DNA from: Flavobacterium poyangense | Lineage (GTDB): Bacteria; Bacteroidota; Bacteroidia; Flavobacteriales; Flavobacteriaceae | Assembly: GCF_011751075.1 (NCBI RefSeq) | Contig: NZ_JAALLN010000002.1 | Location: 576,709 to 640,708, forward strand | Reading direction: 5' to 3' | DNA: 64,000 nt | Shown: positions 16,398 to 26,044 of the stretch, piece after piece | How positions within the stretch are numbered: position 1 is the first letter of the stretch | How the letters are laid out: every line of letters starts with the position of its first letter | Translations under genes and position numbers: made by a program | Notes under the pieces: model-generated | The model's input: only the letters and a program-made list of their open reading frames with translations | Told to the model about the DNA's origin: nothing | The model's database searches: none

Positions 16398-17471
16398 ATG
16401 GCTTCCTTATTATTTGCCCCCCTTTCACTAAAAAAAATTACTTTAAAAAATAGAATTGTTATTTCGCCGATGTGTCAGTATACTGCAATTGACGGATTTG
16501 CCAACGATTGGCACTTGGTTCATTTAGGAAGTCGTGCCAGCGGAGGTGCCGGACTGATCATTCAGGAAGCGACAGCGGTTTCCCCAGAAGCAAGAATTTC
16601 TCCTTCTGATTTAGGATTATGGAAAGACGAACACATTCAAAAATTGAAAATAATTAACGAATTTATCGTCTCTCAAAATGCCGTTCCCGGAATTCAATTA
16701 GCACATGCCGGACGAAAAGCGAGTGTTTCTGTGCCTTGGCTGGGCAATGTAAAATTAGATAACACTCAGGACGGATGGCAGACCGTTGCGCCAAGTGCGA
16801 TTGCCTATCATGAAAGTGAATCGTTTCTTCCGGAGGCTTTAGATAAAAAGGGGATTCAAAAAGTGATTTCCGATTTTAAAACAGCAACAAAGAGAGCGGT
16901 TGAAGCCGGTTATCAGCTAATGGAAGTTCATGGAGCACATGGTTATTTACTGCACCAGTTTTTATCTCCTTTAACGAATGTCAGAACAGACGAGTATGGT
17001 GGCAGTTTCGAAAACCGTATTCGATTGATGCTCGAAGTAGTGGAAGCTGTTCAGTCCGAATGGCCATCAGATTTACCTTTATTTGTCAGGATTTCGGCAA
17101 CAGACTGGGCCGAGGGAGGATGGAATCCGGAAGAATCCGTAAAGCTTTCGGCAATCTTAAAAGGAAGAGGAGTAGATTTAATCGATGTTTCATCAGGCGG
17201 ATTAGTTTCGCATCAGCAAATTCCTTTGCAGCCAAATTATCAGGTTCCGTTTGCTGAGAAAATCAAAAAAGAAACGGCTATTTTGACCGGGGCAGTTGGT
17301 TTAATTACTAACGCAGAACAAGCGGAAGCAATTTTGAGAGAAGGTCAGGCCGATTTGATTTTGTTTGGTAGAGAATCCCTTAGAAATCCGAATTTACCTT
17401 TAGATTTCGCAGCAGAATTGAATGATGATATGCAGTGGCCAAAACAATATGAGAGAGCTAAAATACGCTAG
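16398..17471 (+). CDS. NADH:flavin oxidoreductase, Old Yellow Enzyme family (YqjM-like)
   Basis: 357 residues. An FMN-dependent TIM-barrel ene-reductase that reduces activated C=C bonds with NAD(P)H. Family motifs in order are PMCQYTA, HLVHLGSRASGGAGLIIQE, LAHAGRKAS, VHGAHGYLLHQFLSP, TNVRTDEYGGS and the late phosphate-binding ILTGAVGLIT and LILFGRESLRNP. The short form with Cys in PMCQY places it with the YqjM/thermophilic-like class. It is cytosolic. The promoter holds nested inverted repeats. The last ~48 bp of the gene are repeated three more times downstream. It could act with the Gfo/Idh oxidoreductase that follows, but the repeats in between make a common transcript uncertain. Confidence 0.92.
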   Translation: MASLLFAPLSLKKITLKNRIVISPMCQYTAIDGFANDWHLVHLGSRASGGAGLIIQEATAVSPEARISPSDLGLWKDEHIQKLKIINEFIVSQNAVPGIQLAHAGRKASVSVPWLGNVKLDNTQDGWQTVAPSAIAYHESESFLPEALDKKGIQKVISDFKTATKRAVEAGYQLMEVHGAHGYLLHQFLSPLTNVRTDEYGGSFENRIRLMLEVVEAVQSEWPSDLPLFVRISATDWAEGGWNPEESVKLSAILKGRGVDLIDVSSGGLVSHQQIPLQPNYQVPFAEKIKKETAILTGAVGLITNAEQAEAILREGQADLILFGRESLRNPNLPLDFAAELNDDMQWPKQYERAKIR

Positions 17472-17850
17472 ATTTATAAACACGAATTTCACGAATTTTC
17501 ACTAATTGTATTGACTTAGGATGAGTGGAAACAATTATATTCAGTGGTCAAAATAATACTAGAGAATTAAAGTACATTAGATTTATAAACACGAATTTCA
17601 CGAATTTTCACTAATTGTATTGACTCAGGATGAGTAGAAATAATTATGCTTAGTGGTCAAAATAATACTAGAGAGTTAAAAACACATTAGATTTATAAAC
17701 ACGAATTTCACGAATTTTCACTAATTGTATTGACTTAGGATGAGGAGAAACAATTATGCTTAGTGGTCAAAATAATACCAGAGAGTTAAAACACATTAAA
17801 TTTATAAACACGAATTTCGTGAAGTATCACGAATCCTATTGACGCACCAC
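17423..17850. repeat. Tandem array that duplicates the 3' end of the Old Yellow Enzyme gene (period 109-110 bp)
   Basis: The unit consists of the gene's last ~48 bp (CAGTGGCCAAAACAATATGA in the gene, CAGTGGTCAAAATAATACTA in copies) plus ~60 bp containing AAACACGAATTTCACGAATT. The junction base before ATTTATAAAC falls at 17471, 17580, 17690 and 17799. The last unit diverges into other CACGAATT-type repeat sequence up to about 17905. The rest of the gap before 17932 holds nothing else. Confidence 0.9.
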
Positions 17851-17931
17851 CAACTAAAAATTAGCGAAAATTCGTGAAATTCGTGGCAAAAAAGAAACAC
17901 AACGAATTCGTGGCAAACAAACACAATTAAA

Positions 17932-18972
17932 ATGCAGAAAATAAAAACAGCACTATTATCATACGGAATGTCGGGGAAAGTTTTTCACGCGCCTTTTTTA
18001 GCGATTCATCCGGGTTTTGAATTGTCAGGTTCCTGGGAAAGAAGTAAAAAAGAGATTCAGGAAGATTATCCAACAGTAAAAAGTTATGCTTCAATTGAGG
18101 AGGTATTGGCAGCAGATATTGATTTGGTAATTGTAAACACACCGGTCGGTACCCATTTTGAGTATGCAAAAAAGGTACTTTTAGCGGGAAAACACGCTGT
18201 GGTAGAAAAAGCATTTACCACTACAGTAGCTGAAGCAGAAGAGTTGGCTAAAATTGCTAAAGAAAAAGGATTAAAGTTAGCTGTTTTTCAGAACAGACGC
18301 TGGGACAGTGATTTTAAGACGGTTCAAAAAATAATTGCGGAAGGTGTTTTAGGAGAACTGGTGGAAGCAGAATTTCATTTTGACCGATATAATCCGTTGT
18401 TGAGTGCGAAAGCACACAAAGAAACAGCAAACGATGGCGCCGGAATTTTAAAAGATTTAGGACCACATCTGATAGATCAGGCGGTTGCTTTGTTTGGTTC
18501 GCCGAAATCAGTTTTTGCAGATATCAGAATCACAAGAGAAGGTTCTATAGTAGACGACTGGATCGATTTGTTGCTTATTTATGCTAATTTTAGAGTGCGG
18601 CTGAAAGCAGGATTTTTTGTAAAAGAAGCCAATCCGGCCTATACTATTCACGGTAAAAAAGGATCTTTTCTAAAACCACGAGGTGATGTGCAGGAAGATG
18701 ATTTAAAAGCAGGAAAGAAACCAAATCTGGAATCTTGGGGAACAGAGCCCGAAAGTTTGCAAGGTCTTCTGCATACCGAAATTGACGGTAAAGACATACG
18801 CGAAAAAATACCGACACTACAGGGTAATTATTTCAGTTTTTTCGATGGCGTCTACGAGGCTATTGCCAACAACACAACAGAACCGGTTACCGCACAAGAT
18901 GGTGTAAAAGTGATGCAGATTATAGAAGCTGCAATTGCAAGTAATGCACAACAAAAGGTGATTAATTTGTAA
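17932..18972 (+). CDS. Gfo/Idh/MocA family oxidoreductase
   Basis: 346 residues. An N-terminal NAD(P)-binding Rossmann fold (LLSYGMSGKVFHAPFL, then DIDLVIVNTPVGTHFEYAKK) is followed by VVEKAFTTTVAEAEELAKIA and the C-terminal substrate domain with ILKDLGPHLIDQAVALFG. The GMSGKVFHAPF variant of the glycine loop is typical of the YdgJ/YhhX-type subgroup acting on inositol- or sugar-like polyols. The substrate is not known. It is cytosolic. It lies between the Old Yellow Enzyme and an MFS transporter on the same strand, which could suggest uptake and conversion of a small metabolite. Confidence 0.9.
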   Translation: MQKIKTALLSYGMSGKVFHAPFLAIHPGFELSGSWERSKKEIQEDYPTVKSYASIEEVLAADIDLVIVNTPVGTHFEYAKKVLLAGKHAVVEKAFTTTVAEAEELAKIAKEKGLKLAVFQNRRWDSDFKTVQKIIAEGVLGELVEAEFHFDRYNPLLSAKAHKETANDGAGILKDLGPHLIDQAVALFGSPKSVFADIRITREGSIVDDWIDLLLIYANFRVRLKAGFFVKEANPAYTIHGKKGSFLKPRGDVQEDDLKAGKKPNLESWGTEPESLQGLLHTEIDGKDIREKIPTLQGNYFSFFDGVYEAIANNTTEPVTAQDGVKVMQIIEAAIASNAQQKVINL

Positions 18973-19102
18973 TTTTTTTTCTGGAAAAGAGTTAGTCTTA
19001 GTTAAAATGAAAGTCAAATTTGGAGGTGTAAATTGATATTTAGGTCTTCAATTTATAAACAATAACGTTGTAAATCGAGGAACTAGTAGGGTTTGGTAGT
19101 CT

Positions 19103-20371
19103 TTGAAGCTGGTTTTTAGTACTTTTATACGACCAAACTTAAATACAATTATTTTGATCGATTTCAATCCATTATCATTATTCCAAACCAAAGGGAAAAT
19201 TAAGAAAGTTTTTAGAGAAGCTAAGGCCTCTTATTTAAACCGAATTCGTTTTGCTGTCGGAATGTTTTATTTTGGAATGGGTTTAAGTTTCGCTACTTGG
19301 GCAAGTAGAATCCCGGATATTAAAACAACTTTGCATCTGAGCGAAGGAGATTTGGGTTCTATACTTTTTGCATTGCCAATGGGGCAATTGCTGATTATGC
19401 CTTTTTCGGGAAAAATGGTGACTAAGTTTGGAAGTCATCGTATTTTGATTTTTTCTTTAATAATGTATGTGTTATGCCTGACCAATTTAGGTTTGGCAAC
19501 GACAGCATTGCAATTGTCAGTAGGCCTGTTTTTGTTTGGCTTGTTCGGAAATTTAGCGAACATAGCGGTGAATACCCAGGGTGTTTATACCGAGGTTCTT
19601 TTCAAAAAAACAATTATGTCTTCTTTTCATGGCATGTGGAGTTTTGCCGGATTTACAGGAGCTTTGGTAGGTTTAGGAATGCTGGCTTTAAAGCTGAGTC
19701 CGCTTCATCATTTTTTGATTATTGCCGGAATTGTATTGCTTATGATTGTTTTTAATTTTAAATTTTTGGTCAAAGCCAAAGAAAAAATAAAAGACAAAAC
19801 AGAGAAGAAAAAACTATTTGTTAAACCCGATAGCGCTTTAATCTGGCTTGGCGTAATTGGTTTTTGCAGTATGGCAAGTGAAGGGGTGATGTTCGACTGG
19901 AGCGGTGTTTATTTTAAAGATGTTGTCAAAGCACCGGGACCTTTAGTAATTTTAGGTTATACATCATTCATGATTATGATGGCCAGCGGGCGATTTTTAG
20001 GAGACGGATTGATCAATAAGTTTGGTCGCGAACGGGTTATGCAAATTAGTGGGATTATGATTTCTACCGGACTTTTTACAGCCGTTTTTCTTCCTTATAT
20101 TATACCTTGCACCATTGCTTTTATGCTTGTTGGATTAGGAGTTGCAACGATTGTTCCAACGGTCTACAGTATGGCAGGGAAAAACCCGACTGTTCCGCCG
20201 GGAGAAGCTTTAACGATTGTTTCGAGTGTTAGTTTTCTTGGGTTTTTAATGGGACCTCCTGTAATCGGACATATAGCTGAAACTTTCGGACTGCAGTTTT
20301 CTTTTGCTTTTATCGGAATCTTTGGGGTTTTGATTGCCTTTATGGTCTCTAAAATCCGAACCACCTCATAA
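19103..20371 (+). CDS. MFS transporter
   Basis: Up to 422 residues with about 12 membrane helices. The first begins near RIRFAVGMFYFGMGLSFATW and is followed by ASRIPDIKTTLHLSEGDLG, typical of the FucP/YbjJ-like branch of the major facilitator superfamily. The substrate is unknown. The start is uncertain. The longest frame begins with TTG at 19103, but a promoter-like TTTTATACGACC motif at 19123-19134 lies inside it, so a TTG at 19154 or an ATG at 19261 may be used. The last would remove part of helix 1, so I favour 19154. It shares an upstream motif with the Old Yellow Enzyme gene. Confidence 0.85.
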   Translation: MKLVFSTFIRPNLNTIILIDFNPLSLFQTKGKIKKVFREAKASYLNRIRFAVGMFYFGMGLSFATWASRIPDIKTTLHLSEGDLGSILFALPMGQLLIMPFSGKMVTKFGSHRILIFSLIMYVLCLTNLGLATTALQLSVGLFLFGLFGNLANIAVNTQGVYTEVLFKKTIMSSFHGMWSFAGFTGALVGLGMLALKLSPLHHFLIIAGIVLLMIVFNFKFLVKAKEKIKDKTEKKKLFVKPDSALIWLGVIGFCSMASEGVMFDWSGVYFKDVVKAPGPLVILGYTSFMIMMASGRFLGDGLINKFGRERVMQISGIMISTGLFTAVFLPYIIPCTIAFMLVGLGVATIVPTVYSMAGKNPTVPPGEALTIVSSVSFLGFLMGPPVIGHIAETFGLQFSFAFIGIFGVLIAFMVSKIRTTS

Positions 20372-20514
20372 TTTCTTCTTTATTTTTTATCAAATGTTGT
20401 AAATTGACTTTACGGTATTAAATTGATAGGCTTCGTTTATAAAATCTGCGGAGGCGAAACAACGTGAATTTAATGATTTTTTGAAAGAAAATAACTACAA
20501 TTTAAAATATTTAC

Positions 20515-20522
20515 TATCTTTG
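20515..20522 (+). promoter_or_regulatory. Candidate -7 box (TATCTTTG) of the TonB receptor operon
   Basis: Exact TAnnTTTG match, 154 bp upstream of the start at 20677. The gap from 20372 to 20676 is AT-rich and holds nothing else recognisable. Confidence 0.45.
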
Positions 20523-20676
20523 AATTAATAACGCTAGTTAATGTGTACTTCTGTTAACTTATTATAAGTATTCTTTTCCAAAGGCCAATTTTATCTTTTG
20601 ATATAAGGATTAAAGTGTTTTTTAAATAAAGACATTTTAATTCGAAGTGGTTTGTCAAAGTTAATGAGGGCCTTTT

Positions 20677-23508
20677 ATGGAAAAAATGTATGTTGTCTTT
20701 TTTGTTCTGCTGCCCTTTAGTTTTGTTTTTGCACAACAGGGCGTAATTCTTACGGGAATAGTAATTGATATAAAAACGCAAAAACCGTTAGAAAATATTG
20801 TAGTCAGTATTCAGAATTCTTCTGTTACGCAATTAACAAATGCAAACGGAAAATTTGAGTTGCATTCTTCTTTAAAAGGGGAACAATTGCTTTTGCTGTA
20901 CAGTCAGGGTTACAAAGAGGTGCTTTTAAAAGTAAATCTGAATTTAGATACTAATCTCGGAATAATACAATTGGAAGATAATTTTTCAGAAGATGTTCCT
21001 GCCACTTTAATCACACTAACCGAAAGTGACTTGACCGATGATACCGGCACATCGGAAATGACATCTGGCCTTTTGCAATCCTCAAAAGATGCCTTTTTTC
21101 AGGTCTCCGCTTTTAGTTGGGGACAAGCCAGATTTAGAGTTCGCGGATTAGACAGTGAAAACGGAACCATGATGCTCAACGGACTTCCGATGAATAAAGT
21201 TTATGACGGACGCCCCCAATGGGGAAACTGGGGAGGATTGAATGACGTGCTTCGAAATCAGGAATTTTCAGTTGGAGCAGCTTCTTCAGACTATACTTTT
21301 GGAGGAGTATTAGGAACACAACAGATTGACACGCGCGCTTCCATTTACCGAAAGGGAAGTCGTCTTTTAATCTCGGGAAGCAACACCACTTACAATTGGC
21401 GGGCGATTGGTACGTATGCTTCCGGTGCAAATGCTTCCGGTTGGGCTTATGTAATTTCGGCCGGAAAAAGAATAGGAAACGAAAGTTTTTTTGACGGAAC
21501 AAATTTTAAAGGAGAATCTTTTTTTATAAGTATCGAAAAGAAATGGAATGATAGAAACGCATTAAATTTCACAGGGTTTTATACGCCAAACTCACGTGCG
21601 AAAAATTCACCTAATACAAAAGAAGTTACAGGATTGACCCATGAGAAATACAACTCATATTGGGGATGGCAGAAGGGAGAAAAACGAAATGCACGCGTAA
21701 GAACCATCGAAGAACCACTGTTGATGTTGAACCATTATTTTAAAATTAATGAAAAGGCAAACCTGAATTCAGGTGTTATGTATCAATTTGGTAAAGCAGG
21801 AAACAGTACGATTGACTATCAAAATGCAGACAGTCCGGATCCTGTTTATTACAGAAAGTTACCCAGTTATTATTTGTCGCTTTATGCGAAAGATAAGGGA
21901 GGATTTCCGGGGGATTTTACGCCCGATCTTATAAATGCGGAAAAAAGCAAAACATTGTTTTTAGAAAACACCCAGCTCAATTGGGAAGCATTGTATCGGG
22001 CTAACCAGAAGCCTATATTAAATACGGACAATGTAATTACAGGTTTCGAACCGGCGCAAAGTCATTATGTTTTGTATGAAGACCGGACAGATGATAAAAC
22101 ACTGGCGATTAATTCAAATTTAAGCATACGACTTACTGAAAATAGTGCTTTTGATGGCGGTGTCTTTTTTAGGAAATTTAAATCACATCATTTTCAACAC
22201 CTTACAGATCTACTCGGAGGATTGTATTTTGAAGATGTTGATCCATTTTACACCGGTAGTCAGGCGCAATCTGATTTGCAAAATCCAAATCGCAGGGTAA
22301 AGGAAGGAGAGGCTTACGGATACAATTATAAGCTTATGGCAACGGTAATTGATGGTTTTGCACAGTTTAAATTCAATTATAAAAAGATCGATTTTTACTT
22401 GTCTCAATCTTATTCGGTTTCAGAGTATCAAAGAGAAGGGTTGTATCAAAATGGAATTTACCCAACAACCTCTCTTGGGAAAAGTTCAAAAGTAAAGTTT
22501 GAAAATTTTGGTTTCAAAGGCGGATTCACGTATAAAATTTCAGGGAAACAATGGTTGTTTGTTAATGGAATGCACTATACAAGAGCGCCATCACTTCGAA
22601 ATACGTTCTCTAATTCCAGACTTAATAACACTATCGTTGGTGAACTTGGAAATGAGAAAATCAGCGGTGCCGAGGGAAGCTATGTCTTTCGTATGCCACA
22701 ATTCAAAATGAGAGCAACAGTGTATTATACTTTGATAAGAAATACAACCAAAACAACTTTTTTTTATGCAGAAGGAATTTTTGACAAAGGGAAAGGGAAT
22801 AACAATACAGATGCTTTTGTAAGTCAGACTTTAACACAGTTAGACAAGAAAAATATTGGGGCAGAACTGAGTTTTGAGTATCAAATTTCGTCGGTATTAA
22901 AAGCTACAATGTGTTTGGCATACGGTAATTATACCTATAATAGTAATCCAAATGTTTCGATTACGAATGATGCCGGTGCAGGAAAAGAAAACACACAGTC
23001 GGTCTTTGATTTTGGAGTATCCCGACTCAAAAATTACAAACAATCAGGAATGCCACAACAGGCATATGCGGTCGGATTAGAATACAGAGCTCCTAAATTC
23101 TGGTGGTTGGGAGCTACTATTAATTATTTGGCTGAAAGTTATATTGATGTTTCTCCAATTGCCAGAACAGATCGTTTTTACATAAACGCTCAAAATGGTT
23201 TGCCATTTCCGGAAGCGACCGAAGAACGTGCAGTTCATTTATTAAAACAGGAAAAATTTGATCCGATATCGTTATTAAATATTACAGGCGGCAAATCCTG
23301 GCGTTTTTTTGGAAAAAATATAGGGCTTTTTGTGAGTGTAAATAACGTTTTGGATGTATCGTATAAAACCGGTGGTTTTGAGCAGGCAAGAAATGCCAAT
23401 TTTAGAGCGCTCAACCAAGATGTTTCCAGTGGAACACCGTCGTTTGGGGCGAAATATTTCTACGGTTACGGAAGAACCTATTTCGTAAACCTAAGTGTTA
23501 ATTTCTAA
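20677..23508 (+). CDS. TonB-dependent outer membrane receptor with carboxypeptidase-like domain
   Basis: 943 residues. A signal peptide (ending FVFAQQ) is followed by a CarboxypepD_reg-like beta domain at about residues 22-100 (GVILTGIVIDIKTQKPLENI). A plug-like region holds FRVRGLDSENGTMMLNGLPM, and a long beta-barrel ends in YFVNLSVNF with the usual C-terminal aromatic residue. It should import a ligand too large for porins, using TonB energy. The ligand is not predictable. It is co-transcribed with the DUF5689 lipoprotein 20 bp downstream, a pairing often seen in Flavobacteria. That the pair works together in uptake is inference. Confidence 0.9.
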   Translation: MEKMYVVFFVLLPFSFVFAQQGVILTGIVIDIKTQKPLENIVVSIQNSSVTQLTNANGKFELHSSLKGEQLLLLYSQGYKEVLLKVNLNLDTNLGIIQLEDNFSEDVPATLITLTESDLTDDTGTSEMTSGLLQSSKDAFFQVSAFSWGQARFRVRGLDSENGTMMLNGLPMNKVYDGRPQWGNWGGLNDVLRNQEFSVGAASSDYTFGGVLGTQQIDTRASIYRKGSRLLISGSNTTYNWRAIGTYASGANASGWAYVISAGKRIGNESFFDGTNFKGESFFISIEKKWNDRNALNFTGFYTPNSRAKNSPNTKEVTGLTHEKYNSYWGWQKGEKRNARVRTIEEPLLMLNHYFKINEKANLNSGVMYQFGKAGNSTIDYQNADSPDPVYYRKLPSYYLSLYAKDKGGFPGDFTPDLINAEKSKTLFLENTQLNWEALYRANQKPILNTDNVITGFEPAQSHYVLYEDRTDDKTLAINSNLSIRLTENSAFDGGVFFRKFKSHHFQHLTDLLGGLYFEDVDPFYTGSQAQSDLQNPNRRVKEGEAYGYNYKLMATVIDGFAQFKFNYKKIDFYLSQSYSVSEYQREGLYQNGIYPTTSLGKSSKVKFENFGFKGGFTYKISGKQWLFVNGMHYTRAPSLRNTFSNSRLNNTIVGELGNEKISGAEGSYVFRMPQFKMRATVYYTLIRNTTKTTFFYAEGIFDKGKGNNNTDAFVSQTLTQLDKKNIGAELSFEYQISSVLKATMCLAYGNYTYNSNPNVSITNDAGAGKENTQSVFDFGVSRLKNYKQSGMPQQAYAVGLEYRAPKFWWLGATINYLAESYIDVSPIARTDRFYINAQNGLPFPEATEERAVHLLKQEKFDPISLLNITGGKSWRFFGKNIGLFVSVNNVLDVSYKTGGFEQARNANFRALNQDVSSGTPSFGAKYFYGYGRTYFVNLSVNF

Positions 23509-23528
23509 AATTTTAAACAGGTCAGCAG

Positions 23529-24884
23529 ATGAAAAATAGAATCTTTAAATATTTTTTTGCACTACAATTGCTGCTTTTGTGTTCCTGTAGTACAGAATTG
23601 AAAACCCCTGAGTTTAGTTGTATACCGCCCAATTTAATCGTAAATCAAACCGCAGAAAAATTAAAAGACATTTCGGATGCTGTGCCAAAGCAATATAGTT
23701 ATGATGATGTTATTGAAGCCTATGTAGTGTCAACAGATGAAGGAGGTAATTTTTTTAAAACGATTTACTTTCAGACTTTAAAAGATACAAAGAAGGTAGT
23801 AGGTTTTAGTGTGCCCATAGATGCGACGAATACTTATGTTGATTTTTGCGTTGGGGCTAAAGTGTATATAAAGCTTCAAAATCAATTTACAGATTTATAT
23901 TATGGAGGATTGCGAATAGGCAGTCTTCAGGTAAGTAATTCCGGCGATCCGACAATTGGCAGGATTTCGCAAAATGACTATAAGAACGTGATGCATGTTT
24001 CCTGTATTGTAGTAAATGAGAACCAATTGGTTCAGTCTTTTTCTATTGAAGAAGCTTTAAAGGATGAAAATCTCAATACGCTAATAGAACTTAAAGAGGT
24101 ACAATTTGCAGAAGTAGCAATCGGGCGCCATTATTTTGAAGAATCCAATAATGTCGGAGGTGCAACCAATTGGAATCTTAGCGATAAAACAGGAAGTCAG
24201 GTTATTTTCAGAACAAGTAATTTTGCAAATTTTGCCGGCAGTTTGGTTCCCGAAGGAAGCGGGAAAGTGCGAGGTATACTAACAAAATATGGCGCTGACT
24301 ACCAACTTATGGCGAGATATGAAAGTGATGTTGTTATGGATGGGAAGAGGAGTATACCTTTGTTTTCAGAAGATTTTCAATCCCTAAAAAATGATGTGGT
24401 TTTTAGTCTCCCGGGTTGGAGCAATATCGTAGAAAAAGCCAGTAAATTATGGAGAAGTATGTTTTATGGCGGAAACGGTTATGCGGAGTTTAATACCACA
24501 AGCACAACAGCAGCAGAAAATGTGGCCTGGCTTGTTTCTCCTAAAATCAATTTAGAGGGATATAAAAATGCAATGTTTTCTTTTAGAAGCGCACAACACA
24601 GTTTAAAAGTTGATTCTCCATTAAATACATTAGAAATTTACGTATCCGATGATTTTGACGGATTGAATATTGCCCGTGCAAAATGGACCAAATTGACAGC
24701 AAAATTACCTAATCTGTCAACTCCAACGCGGGAGTTTATAACGTCAGGAAGAATCGATTTATCATCTTATTCCGGAAATATTCATCTTGCATTTAAATAT
24801 GTTGGATCAGGGAAAGACAAAACATTAAACGGTGCTTTTATGGTTGATGATGTTAAGATCTTTGCTGAAGATAATAGGGATTAG
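23529..24884 (+). CDS. DUF5689 domain lipoprotein with choice-of-anchor J-like C-terminus
   Basis: 451 residues. A lipoprotein signal (LQLLLLCSC) is followed by the DUF5689 region (about residues 35-270), with YVVSTDEGGNFFKTIYFQ and GAKVYIKLQNQFTDLYYGG, an OB-like pattern seen in surface lipoproteins next to TonB receptors. The C-terminal ~170 residues (FSEDFQSLKNDVVFSLPGWS, then AFMVDDVKIFAED) look like a choice-of-anchor J/MAM-type jelly roll. It is probably an outer membrane lipoprotein partner of the receptor just upstream. The ligand is unknown. The related endonuclease/phosphatase family protein that often sits in such loci is found here only far away, at 61764. Confidence 0.85.
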   Translation: MKNRIFKYFFALQLLLLCSCSTELKTPEFSCIPPNLIVNQTAEKLKDISDAVPKQYSYDDVIEAYVVSTDEGGNFFKTIYFQTLKDTKKVVGFSVPIDATNTYVDFCVGAKVYIKLQNQFTDLYYGGLRIGSLQVSNSGDPTIGRISQNDYKNVMHVSCIVVNENQLVQSFSIEEALKDENLNTLIELKEVQFAEVAIGRHYFEESNNVGGATNWNLSDKTGSQVIFRTSNFANFAGSLVPEGSGKVRGILTKYGADYQLMARYESDVVMDGKRSIPLFSEDFQSLKNDVVFSLPGWSNIVEKASKLWRSMFYGGNGYAEFNTTSTTAAENVAWLVSPKINLEGYKNAMFSFRSAQHSLKVDSPLNTLEIYVSDDFDGLNIARAKWTKLTAKLPNLSTPTREFITSGRIDLSSYSGNIHLAFKYVGSGKDKTLNGAFMVDDVKIFAEDNRD

Positions 24885-25010
24885 TTTTGTGGTGATTATA
24901 AGTGTTTGATATTTAATTTGTTATTTAAAAAGAAGCAATTTTTGAACCTGAAATTGTTAAAAATTTAATGGGATTTTGTATTTTGGTCATCCCAAATCTA
25001 TATAAGTACC

Positions 25011-25877
25011 ATGAAAAAAATCTACTTTATTGCCATCATGCTGATGGCAGTTCCGTGCGTAATGCACAGTCAGGACGCACCACCAGTCAAATTAAAACAA
25101 ATAAACATTGTAAAAACAAATTACCAAAACGATAAAGACGGTGAGATTGTAAATAAAACAGTGGTTTTTAGTGAAGGTAAAATACAAACGATCACTACTT
25201 CAGATGTTATTCAGAAATTCTTTTACAATAAAAATGGATTGTTGGATATGACCGTGAAGGAAAAAACTGGAAGTGACTGGAAAGAAGTTGTTAACTATAC
25301 GTATAATGCAGATAACAACATTATAAAATTCGTTGACAAATACCATGAAGGAAACGATTACATTATAAAAACAGTGACCTTTACATATGAAGGAGCGAGA
25401 ATAAAAGCAATCACTAAAAAAAGCACCAATCACCAGAATATACTTGATGATATTGAATATATTGTAGAGAACGGTATCATTGTAAGACGTACTTCACGTG
25501 ACAGAAACAAACAGATTATCGGTAAAATTGAATTTGTTTATGTAAATGACAATGTAGCAAAACACAAAGGATTGGTTGGAGATAAAATTTCTAAAACCTA
25601 TACTTATGACGATAAGAAGTCAGTAGAATCATTAATCGTTCAGAATCTTTTTGGAGATAATTACAAAATAATTGTACCGATGATTTCGTATCATGAAGAC
25701 GAATTTAGTTTCGAGACCATTTCTTATAATAATGAAGTGAATTTTAGCCCTTCGTCTACAGCTTTAGTGGCGGTAAGCAGAAAATACAAATACAATAAAT
25801 TGAACTTTCCTATATCCTGTTCTCAAATCGAGGAAAATGGAATTGTAAAAACAGAGAAGACTTTTATTTACGAATAG
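25011..25877 (+). CDS. Secreted protein of unknown function
   Basis: 288 residues. A signal peptide (MKKIYFIAIMLMAVPCVMHSQ) is followed by beta-strand-like repeats of the pattern FxYNxxGLLDxTVKEKxG and YTYNADNNIIKFVD, which recall YD/RHS-type or DUF4595-like repeats. I do not recognise a named family. There are no catalytic motifs and no T9SS sorting domain. It is probably periplasmic or surface-located. It stands alone and ends at a terminator 25 bp downstream. Confidence 0.7.
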   Translation: MKKIYFIAIMLMAVPCVMHSQDAPPVKLKQINIVKTNYQNDKDGEIVNKTVVFSEGKIQTITTSDVIQKFFYNKNGLLDMTVKEKTGSDWKEVVNYTYNADNNIIKFVDKYHEGNDYIIKTVTFTYEGARIKAITKKSTNHQNILDDIEYIVENGIIVRRTSRDRNKQIIGKIEFVYVNDNVAKHKGLVGDKISKTYTYDDKKSVESLIVQNLFGDNYKIIVPMISYHEDEFSFETISYNNEVNFSPSSTALVAVSRKYKYNKLNFPISCSQIEENGIVKTEKTFIYE

Positions 25878-25902
25878 AGACTTTATTGTTTATTTCTTTA
25901 AG

Positions 25903-25945
25903 CCCTTTAGCGATTAAAAATCTTAATTGCTAAAGGGTTTACTTT
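25903..25945 (+). terminator. Rho-independent terminator
   Basis: Arms CCCTTTAGCGATT and AATTGCTAAAGGG, followed by a T-rich run. Located after the gene at 25011-25877. Confidence 0.8.
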
Positions 25946-26020
25946 TTTAAATAGAGAGGTTAATTAGCGAAATAGAACTTAAAAATAAAATTCTATAAGT
26001 GGTAGTAGCTTACAAATCAT

Positions 26021-26028
26021 TAAATTTG
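26021..26028 (+). promoter_or_regulatory. Candidate -7 box (TAAATTTG) of hflX
   Basis: TAnnTTTG match, 16 bp upstream of the start at 26045, implying a very short leader. Confidence 0.5.
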
Positions 26029-26044
26029 CAACTTATTCAAAGCT

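Noticed and set aside
17423..17850. Regularly spaced repeats that could be taken for a CRISPR array
   Set aside because: The repeated unit is the whole 109-bp period with no unique spacers, it contains a gene end, and no cas genes are nearby. It is a tandem duplication.
20372..20676. Riboswitch upstream of the TonB receptor (for example cobalamin)
   Set aside because: No B12-box or other conserved riboswitch core was found. The region is simply AT-rich with a promoter-like box.
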